Translations under genes and position numbers: made by a program
Notes under the pieces: generated by a model
Told to the model about the DNA's origin: nothing
The model's input: only the letters and a program-made list of their open reading frames with translations
Databases searched by the model: none
Shown: piece by piece, positions 1-5,857 of the stretch
Layout of the letters: each line of letters starts with the position of its first letter
How positions within the stretch are numbered: position 1 is the stretch's first letter
NCBI GenBank assembly: GCA_027064285.1
Contig: JAMOPX010000164.1
Span: forward strand, 1 to 9,941
Source of the DNA: Desulfobacterales bacterium
GTDB lineage: Bacteria; Desulfobacterota; DSM-4660; Desulfatiglandales; JALVZP01
Direction: 5' to 3'
Length of the DNA: 9,941 bases

Positions 1-177
1 ATCAATTGTTATTTCTTTAAATTGATTAAACAAATCCTTTGCTGCCTTTCCTAATGATGTAGACTCAGAAAAAAATTCTGTTATAGGATAGAAAAAATCT
101 TTTTCCTTTATGGATACTATAGCATATGCATTATCTTTTATTATTCTAAATATGCTATCTCTCTTATTTGAACCCAT
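1..177 (-). CDS. Unrecognised protein, N-terminal 59 residues (runs off window edge)
   Basis: An open frame on the minus strand starts with ATG at 177-175 and stays open to position 1, so only the first 59 residues are visible. The start lies three bases after the stop of the four-cysteine protein gene (181-393), in the same frame, separated by two tandem TAA stops. This looks like an operon with reinitiation. A weak purine run (AAAAAGG) lies about 11 bases before the ATG. The peptide begins MGSNKRDSIF, is lysine-rich with several aromatic residues (KDFFYP, EFFSES), and shows no signal peptide, membrane segment or motif that I recognise. I assign no function. Its reality rests on the in-frame open run, the close spacing and the absence of a better plus-strand gene here. 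Confidence 0.5.
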   Translation of the reverse strand, partial: MGSNKRDSIFRIIKDNAYAIVSIKEKDFFYPITEFFSESTSLGKAAKDLFNQFKEITID

Positions 178-180
178 TTA

Positions 181-393
181 TTATGCAACCTTTTTCTGTT
201 TTTCTTCTTCTGGTGGAAAGAATAGCCACCATTTACAATTTACACACTCGGATGGCCTAACCAAATCATACTCTCCTGCATTCTTTACAAGAGGTCTACT
301 TCTTAGTTTTTCACACTGCTGTCTTGTTACTCGCCCAATAGGACATTTCCGAGTATGCTCTTTTAGCCATTTTTCTATAGCATTTTTATCCAT
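181..393 (-). CDS. Small four-cysteine (probable zinc-binding) protein, 70 aa
   Basis: A 70-residue protein that starts at ATG 393-391 behind a strong Shine-Dalgarno sequence (AAGGAGGTG on the minus strand, 411-403), about nine bases from the start. That supports it as a real gene rather than a chance frame. Visible features are Cys17 and Cys27 in a CPIG-x6-C arrangement, and a CxxC at Cys50 and Cys53 followed by KWW. Together these look like one four-cysteine zinc site. The first half is basic and helical (KWLKEHTRK, RQQCEKLRSR); the tail is acidic then basic. No membrane segment is present. Similar small Cys4 proteins are common as hypothetical proteins near mobile or accessory genes, so a nucleic-acid-binding or structural role is possible but inferred. 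It precedes the partial gene at 1-177 by three bases. Confidence 0.65.
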   Translation of the reverse strand: MDKNAIEKWLKEHTRKCPIGRVTRQQCEKLRSRPLVKNAGEYDLVRPSECVNCKWWLFFPPEEEKQKKVA

Positions 394-490
394 ATATTAA
401 AACACCTCCTTCCTTATTTATTTTATCTTCCTTTTTATTAGTTATCGGAAGAATTAATGACAGGGACCGCTGCGGGTTGGAATTTTATGT

Positions 491-510
491 TATATTTTTG
501 TAAAAATATA
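491..510. repeat. AT-only palindrome, possible operator
   Basis: TATATTTTT and AAAAATATA form perfect nine-base arms around the central GT. The spacer is too short for a good RNA hairpin, so a dimeric DNA-binding protein site is the more natural reading. Its right arm covers the -10 of the weak minus-strand promoter proposed at 505-532. In such AT-rich DNA a chance palindrome is possible. Confidence 0.35.
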
Positions 511-532
511 ACAAATATTTTCAAAAAAACAA
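505..532 (-). promoter_or_regulatory. Weak candidate promoter for the minus-strand small genes
   Basis: On the minus strand, TTGTTT (532-527) is followed after 16 bases by TATATT (510-505). The -10 matches five of six consensus positions and the -35 four of six. A transcript would have a leader of roughly 105 bases before ATG 393. In poly-A/T sequence such matches arise easily, so this is only a candidate. Confidence 0.25.
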
Positions 533-660
533 GTTTTAATGAACCCCGCCAGCAATTCTCGGTGAGAAACAAATCAATTTTATAGCTTTTATGTTTTTAA
601 AATAATCACTTAGATAATTTTTCTATATTTCTTTTTTTAATAAATTTTATGAAAAAATAA

Positions 661-689
661 TTGTCATTTTTGTAGTTGCTTTATATAGT
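661..689 (+). promoter_or_regulatory. Sigma70-type promoter for the kinase/uvrC/dcw operon
   Basis: TTGTCA (661-666) and TATAGT (684-689) are separated by exactly 17 bases, and each hexamer matches five of six positions of the housekeeping consensus. The upstream 100 bases are rich in A and T runs, as in UP elements. Transcription would start near 696-698, giving a leader of about 210 bases before the kinase ATG at 905. The palindrome at 689-710 overlaps the end of the -10 and the start point. A second TATAAT (884-889) sits too close to the ribosome binding site (895-899) to serve a normal leadered mRNA. Confidence 0.55.
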
Positions 690-710
690 TATCCGCATAA
701 TTGCGGATAA
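689..710. promoter_or_regulatory. Palindrome over the -10/+1: probable operator
   Basis: TTATCCGCA (689-697) and TGCGGATAA (702-710) are perfect nine-base inverted arms around TAAT. The position, covering the end of the -10 and the expected start site, is where repressor operators usually lie. The arms differ from the DnaA box consensus TTATCCACA at one base, so two inverted DnaA-like sites are an alternative reading. The bound protein is unknown. Confidence 0.5.
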
Positions 711-841
711 TACCAATACCAATTAGATATTCTTTTTATAAATCTTCAACTAAAAAGCTATTATCCAGCAATTTCTTTAGGGATAATAAGATTATATCCA
801 AACTTTCCTAAAGGGTTATTTTAAATCAGTATTGGTATTAT
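707..841. repeat. 13-base perfect inverted repeat bounding 135 bases
   Basis: ATAATACCAATAC (707-719) is the exact reverse complement of GTATTGGTATTAT (829-841). The left arm contains a short tandem, TACCAA TACCAA, continuing to 722. No flanking target-site duplication is evident. The repeat either closes a long RNA hairpin or forms the terminal repeats of a small non-autonomous element. Confidence 0.6.
759..788. repeat. Inner hairpin TATTATCC / GGATAATA
   Basis: TATTATCC (759-766) pairs perfectly with GGATAATA (781-788) over eight bases with a 14-base loop. The right arm, GGATAATA, is also present as a direct copy at 705-712, overlapping the palindrome at 689-710. The left arm can therefore pair with either copy, which allows mutually exclusive folds. 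Confidence 0.5.
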
Positions 842-904
842 TGTTTTTTCGGTCTGAATTATGTTATCTAAAATAAAATAACTTATAATAAAAAGGGGGA
901 AATT

Positions 905-3145
905 ATGGAGGACATAATAAACCAGATGATTCCTCTTATGACTGTATATCTGCTCCAGGATAACAGATTTAGGCTTGTAAATCCTCAGCTTTCAGAGATG
1001 TTGGGCTATACTGAAGAAGAACTTTTAAAAACAAATCCCATGGATTTGGTCTTACAGGAAGATAAAGCAATGCTAGAAGAGAAAATGAGAAAGGTCAAGG
1101 AAGATCAGATGCAAGAATCTGCTCAGTTTAGGGTCAGGACAAAGGATGGAAAAACAAAGTGGATCATGGTCAGACTTGTTCCTGTTCAATTTGAGGGTAG
1201 ATTTGCATATTTGGGAAATTTCATGGATATTACAGAGCAAAAAAGACTCGAAGCAGAGCTTTTTAATACAAAAACTGAGTTAGAGCATATCTTGTCCACC
1301 TCTCCTGTGGGTATAGCAAAAGGCGAAAACAAGATAATAAAATGGGTGAATGAAGAGATGAGCAGACTATTTGGTTATTCTGTAGAGGAGTTCCATAATA
1401 TGCCAACCCGTTACCTATATTCTTCAGAACAGGAGTATAAAAGGGTGTGGAGCATTATCCGTGCTGCTTTCAGGAAAAGAAGGTCTGTAAGCATAGAATC
1501 TCGATTTAAAAGAAAGGATGGTTCTACTTTTTGTGGTATTTTAAGAATGAGTGCCTTTGACCCTAATGCTCCAGAAAAAGAGGTTATTGGTGCTGTAATG
1601 GATATATCTAAGATAAAGGAGCTTGAAAAAAGACTTGCAGAGGAAAGGCAGTTGTTGGACATCACTCTTAGATCCATAGGAGACGGAGTTATATGTACTG
1701 ATAAACATGGTAGAATTACCATCATGAACAGTGTTGCACAAGAACTTACAGGCTGGAAAGAAGAGGAGGCAAAAGGAAGGGATGTAAAAGAGATATTTTA
1801 TATAGTAAATGAAAAGACAGGGCAGAGGTGTGAAGATCCTGTGGAAAAGGTCATAAGAACAGGAAAGATTGTAGGTCTTGCAAATCATACTTTGCTCATA
1901 TCCAAAGACGGGAAAGAGAGGCTTTTGGCTGATAGTGGCGCGCCAATCAAGGATAAAGAAGGGAATATATATGGAGTAGTGCTTGTGTTCAGGGATGTAA
2001 CAGAGGAGAGAAAACTTCAAAAAGAAATCCAAAAGATGGAAAAATTGGAGTCCATTGGTATGTTGGCAGGTGGTATTGCTCATGATTTTAATAACATACT
2101 CATGGGTGCAATAGGAAACATATCTCTTGCAAAGATGGAAGCAGAAGGAAGATTATATAAAAGACTTGAAGAAACAGAGAAGTCTCTATTAAGAGCAAAG
2201 ACCCTTACGAATCAGCTATTGACTTTTTCAAAAGGAGGCGCACCCATAAAAGAGCTGAGCTCTTTGACCAGTTTAATAGAAGAAACAGCCAAGTTTTGCC
2301 TTGCAGGATCTAATATAAGATGTAAATTTGACATTTCAGATGATCTGTGGCCTGCGGAAGTTGATTCCAACCAAATAGCTCAGGTCATAGCTAATATTGT
2401 TATTAATGCTCAGCAGGCAATGCCTACAGGAGGTATTATAGAAATCAAAGCAGAAAATGTCTTTTTAAAGGAAAAGCAACTTCCTATTGCAGAAGGGGAT
2501 TATGTGAAGATAAGTATTCAAGATTATGGAATCGGAGTCCCAAAAAAGCATCTAAATAAGATATTTGATCCTTTTTTCACCACTAAACAAAAAGGGAGTG
2601 GATTAGGTCTAAGTGTGGCCTATTCTATAATAAAGAATCATGATGGATACATACATGTGGAGTCAGAACTCGGAAAAGGCACAAGATTCGACATATACAT
2701 TCCTGCACTCAGAAGTACTGTTTCTGAAGAAGAAAATAATAAAAATGGAAAAAAGGAAATTAATAAAAGAAAAGGAAGAATACTGGTAATGGATGATGAA
2801 GAGGCAGTGCTTGAAGTGGTTAAGGAGATGTTAAAGCTTATGGGATATGAGGTGCAGGTGGCAAAAGAGGGTAGAGAGGCAATAAGAATTTATAAAGAGG
2901 CAATGAGTAAAGGAAGGCCATTTGATCTTGTTATATTAGATCTTACAGTTCCATTAGGAATGGGAGGGAAGGATACAATAAAAGAGCTTATTCAGATAGA
3001 TCCAGATGTGAAAGCTATTATCTCAACAGGATATTCTAATGATCGCATGGTGTCTAAGTATTGGGAATATGGATTTAAAGAGGTTATAATTAAACCTTAT
3101 ACTTTAAGTGAACTGTCTAACAAGCTGAAATCCTTAGGTTTTTGA
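905..3145 (+). CDS. Soluble multi-PAS hybrid sensor histidine kinase
   Basis: A 746-residue sensor kinase whose ATG follows AAAAGGGGGA (SD core 895-899) by five bases. Domains in order are three PAS domains (about 10-115, 122-238 and 248-368, each ending in a FMDIT/VMDIS/FRDVT-type segment), a HisKA domain with the phospho-acceptor His393 in GGIAHDFNN (HPK4/NtrB-like class), a HATPase domain with N box Asn497/Asn501, G1 DYGIGV (540-545), F box DPFF and G2 GSGLGLS (564-570), a short charged linker (605-623), and a C-terminal receiver domain. The receiver has the acidic pair Asp630/Asp631, phospho-acceptor Asp679, Thr708 and Lys730. All catalytic residues are present. I see no membrane segment, so it should sense a cytoplasmic signal, perhaps redox, gas or a small ligand in PAS. 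There is no DNA-binding output or Hpt domain, so its partner must be encoded elsewhere. It ends in a TTGA junction with uvrC. Confidence 0.95.
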   Translation: MEDIINQMIPLMTVYLLQDNRFRLVNPQLSEMLGYTEEELLKTNPMDLVLQEDKAMLEEKMRKVKEDQMQESAQFRVRTKDGKTKWIMVRLVPVQFEGRFAYLGNFMDITEQKRLEAELFNTKTELEHILSTSPVGIAKGENKIIKWVNEEMSRLFGYSVEEFHNMPTRYLYSSEQEYKRVWSIIRAAFRKRRSVSIESRFKRKDGSTFCGILRMSAFDPNAPEKEVIGAVMDISKIKELEKRLAEERQLLDITLRSIGDGVICTDKHGRITIMNSVAQELTGWKEEEAKGRDVKEIFYIVNEKTGQRCEDPVEKVIRTGKIVGLANHTLLISKDGKERLLADSGAPIKDKEGNIYGVVLVFRDVTEERKLQKEIQKMEKLESIGMLAGGIAHDFNNILMGAIGNISLAKMEAEGRLYKRLEETEKSLLRAKTLTNQLLTFSKGGAPIKELSSLTSLIEETAKFCLAGSNIRCKFDISDDLWPAEVDSNQIAQVIANIVINAQQAMPTGGIIEIKAENVFLKEKQLPIAEGDYVKISIQDYGIGVPKKHLNKIFDPFFTTKQKGSGLGLSVAYSIIKNHDGYIHVESELGKGTRFDIYIPALRSTVSEEENNKNGKKEINKRKGRILVMDDEEAVLEVVKEMLKLMGYEVQVAKEGREAIRIYKEAMSKGRPFDLVILDLTVPLGMGGKDTIKELIQIDPDVKAIISTGYSNDRMVSKYWEYGFKEVIIKPYTLSELSNKLKSLGF

Positions 3146-3156
3146 GCTTTGCTTTT

Positions 3157-4953
3157 ATGGAAAGCAGAAATAGTGTTCAGATAGATTTACAAAAAGGACG
3201 CCCTCAGCTTCCAGATAAACCCGGCGTCTATATATTCAAAGACGATACAGGGAAGTTTTTATATATTGGAAAGGCAAAGAATCTAAAAAAAAGGATCTCA
3301 TCTTATTTCTCAAGATCACCTGTAAGTAGCAAAATCTCAAGTATGCTAAATAAGGCAAGATTTTTAGAATTTATTATTACCTCCAACGAAAAAGAAGCAC
3401 TTCTTTTGGAGAGCAATCTCATAAAAAGCAATTCTCCACGATACAATGTGGTATTAAGAGATGATAAGCGTTATCCTGTATTAAAACTTGATCTAAGAGA
3501 AGAATATCCAAGGCTGAGTATCAGCAGAAAGATCCAGAAGGATGGGGCATTATACTTTGGTCCATTTCATTCTGCCAGCTCTCTTAAAAGCACCTTAAGA
3601 TTTATAAACAAGCTCTTTAAATTAAGAACATGCAAAAATCTTCCCAAGGATGGCAGGCCATGTCTTAGCTATCAGCTAAGAAGATGTCTTGCTCCTTGTA
3701 AAGGTGATATTTCCAGAGAAGAATATATGGAACATGTTCAGAATGCGATCCTTTTTTTAGAAGGAAAGGGCAAAGAACTTGCGGAAAAACTTACAGAAGA
3801 GATGCTTAGTGCAGCGGACAGGCTTGAGTTTGAAAAGGCAGCTCGTATGAGAGATCAAATAAATGCTATAAAAAAGGTTTTAGAAAGGCAACAGATGGTT
3901 TCTCCTGTGCCGGACAATATAGATGTAGTAGGTATATGTCATAAAGATGGGCTTTTTCAGATTATTCTGCTCATAATAAGAGATGGGTTTCTCATTGCCT
4001 CAAAAAATTTTTTGTTCAGAGAAAGAGATGAAACGCCTTCTCACGTATTAGATGCTTTTATAAAGCAGTATTATTTAGATTGCAAAGATATACCAGACAG
4101 CATTATTATACCTTTTGATTTGGAAGAGAAAAGCCTTATTTCCTCTATGATCTCAGATAAATATGGCAGAAAGGTGAAGATAGAGCTTGCCCAGAAAACA
4201 AGAAAAGCAGAGCTTATGGACATGGCTTATAAGAATGCACAGGAGCTGTTAAAGGATGCAGAGAAAAGTTCTGACATACTGAAGGAGATGAAAGATGTTT
4301 TGGGCCTGAAAAAGATTCCTGTCAGGATAGAAGCAATAGATATATCTCAGCTCAGAGGAAGACAGAGAGTAGGTTCTATAGTAGCATTTAAAGATGATAG
4401 ACCAGATAAATCAAAATATAGAAATTTTAGGATAAAAGGTGAATATCAAGATGACTATTCCATGATAAGAGAGGTTATAGAAAGGAGAATAAAAAAAGGG
4501 GATCTGCCAGATATATTTTTGATAGATGGAGGAAAAGCACACCTTTCCTTTGCTATTCAAGCAATAAAGAAGAATACAGAAGATTCACCAAATGTGATTG
4601 CCATTGCAAAGGCGAGAAATACTCAGGAAGCAGACAAGATATATGTAGAAAATAGAAAAGAACCAGTACAGCTTCCACCTCATCATCCAGTGCTTTTGTT
4701 CCTTATGAAAATAAGAGATGAGGTTCATAGAAGAGCAATTTCCTATCATAGAAAGTTAAGAGAAAAGGAACAGCTTGATTCAATACTTTTTCAGATACCA
4801 GGACTGGGCAAAAAAAGGGTAGAAGCTCTTTTAAAACATTTCAAAGACATTAACGATATTGCTGAAGCTAATGAACAAGATATAGCAAAGATTTCTGGTA
4901 TAGGATTAAAATTAGCAAGAAACATAAAGGAATTCCTGAGAAATGAATTATAA
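3157..4953 (+). CDS. uvrC: UvrABC system protein C, excinuclease subunit
   Basis: UvrC cuts DNA on both sides of a lesion after UvrA/UvrB have located it (nucleotide excision repair, cytoplasm). Counting from a TTG at 3142 (603 residues; 598 from ATG 3157), the protein shows an N-terminal GIY-YIG nuclease (GVY at 28-30, YIG at 41-43, Arg51, EALLLESNLIK near 85-95), four cysteines at 164, 174, 182 and 186, and a UVR motif (about 215-250) that contacts UvrB. An RNase H-like nuclease follows with Asp400 (AIDISQLRG), DDYSMIREV near 437, Asp462 (LIDGGKAHL) and His529 (RDEVHRRAI). Two helix-hairpin-helix motifs (IPGLGKKR 552-559, ISGIGLKLA 584-592) close it. Length is typical. The start is uncertain: TTG 3142 overlaps the kinase stop by four bases, while ATG 3157 needs no overlap. 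Neither has a good Shine-Dalgarno sequence. I prefer ATG. Confidence 0.96.
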   Translation: MESRNSVQIDLQKGRPQLPDKPGVYIFKDDTGKFLYIGKAKNLKKRISSYFSRSPVSSKISSMLNKARFLEFIITSNEKEALLLESNLIKSNSPRYNVVLRDDKRYPVLKLDLREEYPRLSISRKIQKDGALYFGPFHSASSLKSTLRFINKLFKLRTCKNLPKDGRPCLSYQLRRCLAPCKGDISREEYMEHVQNAILFLEGKGKELAEKLTEEMLSAADRLEFEKAARMRDQINAIKKVLERQQMVSPVPDNIDVVGICHKDGLFQIILLIIRDGFLIASKNFLFRERDETPSHVLDAFIKQYYLDCKDIPDSIIIPFDLEEKSLISSMISDKYGRKVKIELAQKTRKAELMDMAYKNAQELLKDAEKSSDILKEMKDVLGLKKIPVRIEAIDISQLRGRQRVGSIVAFKDDRPDKSKYRNFRIKGEYQDDYSMIREVIERRIKKGDLPDIFLIDGGKAHLSFAIQAIKKNTEDSPNVIAIAKARNTQEADKIYVENRKEPVQLPPHHPVLLFLMKIRDEVHRRAISYHRKLREKEQLDSILFQIPGLGKKRVEALLKHFKDINDIAEANEQDIAKISGIGLKLARNIKEFLRNEL

Positions 4954-5857
4954 AGATAAAGAAGAACTTTTAAAATACATGGCAAAAAATAAGATATATC
5001 CAATGGTGAGTAAAAACGACACTATATTTCTCAGATCTTCAAAGATAAAGTTGAGCAAAGAAGAACGAGAAGAGATAATAAAATCACTTAACATCAGAAG
5101 CAGGTCTGACTGTTTGCTTATCAGAAATCAGATAAAGAAAATAAACAAAAATACTAATAAAAATTTGCCTATTAAGGATTGGATAGAGGAAGAAAGGCCA
5201 AGAGAGATGCTTATAAAGTATGGAGCAGAGAGGCTTCCAATATCAAAATTGCTGGCAATAATACTCAGGACAGGAAAAGAAGGGATTAGTGCTGAGGAGC
5301 TTTCTAAAAGGATACTCAACAGGTTCAGAACACTAAGAGAACTGGATTTAGCTCCTATAACCGAGATTTGCAATATAGAGGGCATAGGCATGGCAAAGGC
5401 TGCTCAGATAAAGGCTGCTTTTGAGTTGGGAAAAAGACTTATAAGGGAAGAAGCAGAAAAAAAGATAAGTGTAAGAAGTCCAGAGGAAGTAGTAAGTTAT
5501 GTGATAAGCTGGTATTCTCCATATCTCAGGGATGCAAAAAAGGAGTTCTTTTATGTAATCCTTGTGGATACTAAAAATCATCCTCTCTGTAACTTAGAGA
5601 TAAGCAAAGGTGGAACAAATGCAAGTATTGTTGAGCCAAAGGAGATAATAAAAGAGGCGAGTATAAGATCTGCTTCTGGGATAATTCTGGTTCATAATCA
5701 TCCTTCAGGAGATCCTTATCCATCTGATCAAGATATAAATATTACAAACAGGATAAAAAAAGCATGTGAGATTGTTGGGATAAGACTTCTGGATCATGTT
5801 ATAATAGGCAAAAACAAACAAGATTATTTCAGTTTTTATGCAAATGGTCTGATATGA
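4943..5857 (+). CDS. radC: RadC family JAMM protein with N-terminal extension
   Basis: A 304-residue RadC homologue, longer than the usual roughly 225. The RadC core begins near residue 76 (LPIKDWIEEERPREML, ERLPISKLLAIILRTG), has a helix-hairpin-helix at about 138-165 (ICNIEGIGMAKAAQIK), and carries the JAMM metal site: Glu201 (KKEFFYVILVDT) and HNHPSGDPYPSDQD with His251, His253 and Asp264. All zinc ligands are present. The biochemical role of RadC is unsettled; the old assignment to recombinational repair has been doubted. The first 70 residues (ELLKYM...IYPMV...TIFLRSS...LSKEEREEIIKSL) follow the pattern of the small TubC-docking-like fold. The gene overlaps the uvrC end by 11 bases, with AAAGGA about 11 bases before the ATG, and its TGA overlaps the rsmH ATG, so coupling is likely in both directions. 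Confidence 0.93.
   Translation: MNYKDKEELLKYMAKNKIYPMVSKNDTIFLRSSKIKLSKEEREEIIKSLNIRSRSDCLLIRNQIKKINKNTNKNLPIKDWIEEERPREMLIKYGAERLPISKLLAIILRTGKEGISAEELSKRILNRFRTLRELDLAPITEICNIEGIGMAKAAQIKAAFELGKRLIREEAEKKISVRSPEEVVSYVISWYSPYLRDAKKEFFYVILVDTKNHPLCNLEISKGGTNASIVEPKEIIKEASIRSASGIILVHNHPSGDPYPSDQDINITNRIKKACEIVGIRLLDHVIIGKNKQDYFSFYANGLI

Larger units (their letters stand above)
469..553. repeat. Imperfect GC-rich inverted repeat
   Basis: GCTGCGGGTT (469-478) pairs with AACCCCGCCAGC (542-553) to give ten base pairs with two single bulged C residues in the right arm. The spacer is about 63 bases, almost entirely A/T, and contains the AT palindrome at 491-510. The GC-rich arms stand out from the AT-rich surroundings. 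This could be the ends of a degenerate mobile element or a long-range RNA stem. No function is assigned. Confidence 0.4.
697..849 (+). ncRNA. Candidate structured leader or small RNA ending in T6
   Basis: From the predicted transcription start, the RNA would contain a perfect 13-base inverted repeat: ATAATACCAATAC (707-719) with GTATTGGTATTAT (829-841). Further helices can nest inside it: AATCTT (741-746) with AAGATT (788-793), and TTATCC (761-766, extendable) with GGATAA (781-786). The right arm is followed two bases later by TTTTTT (844-849). This promoter, long rod and U-tract layout fits a small RNA of about 150 nucleotides or an attenuator before the kinase gene. The stem is AT-rich, so it would be a weak intrinsic terminator. 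The same inverted repeat could instead mark a MITE-like element. The evidence is pattern only. Confidence 0.3.
394..904. other. Divergent AT-rich intergenic region
   Basis: About 510 bases separate the minus-strand small gene from the plus-strand kinase gene. I see no convincing coding frame in it. It is very AT-rich, with scattered GC-rich islands near 463-480, 541-565 and 693-706. It contains a possible weak minus promoter (505-532), an AT palindrome (491-510), an imperfect GC-rich inverted repeat (469-553), a good plus promoter (661-689), a palindrome over its -10, and a foldable segment up to a T6 run (844-849). The stretch 560-660 is poly-A/T rich just before the -35 and could act as an UP element; otherwise I see nothing in it. 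Together these features suggest a regulatory region serving both directions. Confidence 0.7.

Noticed and set aside
110..400. Plus-strand 96-residue open frame opposite the small cysteine protein
   Set aside because: It has no ribosome site, reads as hydrophobic, serine/phenylalanine-rich antisense sequence, and the opposite strand has a strong Shine-Dalgarno sequence and a structured cysteine pattern.
689..841. CRISPR array or direct-repeat array
   Set aside because: The repeats are two-copy and mainly inverted, with unequal spacing and no regular spacers; no cas genes are present.
884..889. TATAAT just before the kinase start as the promoter -10
   Set aside because: A start about seven bases further on would fall in the GGGGG ribosome site, and no suitable -35 lies 16-18 bases upstream.
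394..904. A tRNA or a recognised riboswitch in the intergenic region
   Set aside because: I found no TTC-type T-loop with flanking acceptor stems and no conserved riboswitch core; the sequence is too AT-rich for the usual families.
1541..2083. Minus-strand 180-residue frame inside the kinase gene
   Set aside because: It is antisense to a fully conserved PAS/HisKA coding region, is rich in F, S, L, I and C as expected of antisense AT-rich coding DNA, and has no recognisable motif.
3142..3156. TTG at 3142 as the definite uvrC start
   Set aside because: It gives a neat TTGA overlap, but has only AGG three bases away as a ribosome site, and every other start in the window is ATG. ATG 3157 is preferred, though TTG cannot be excluded.
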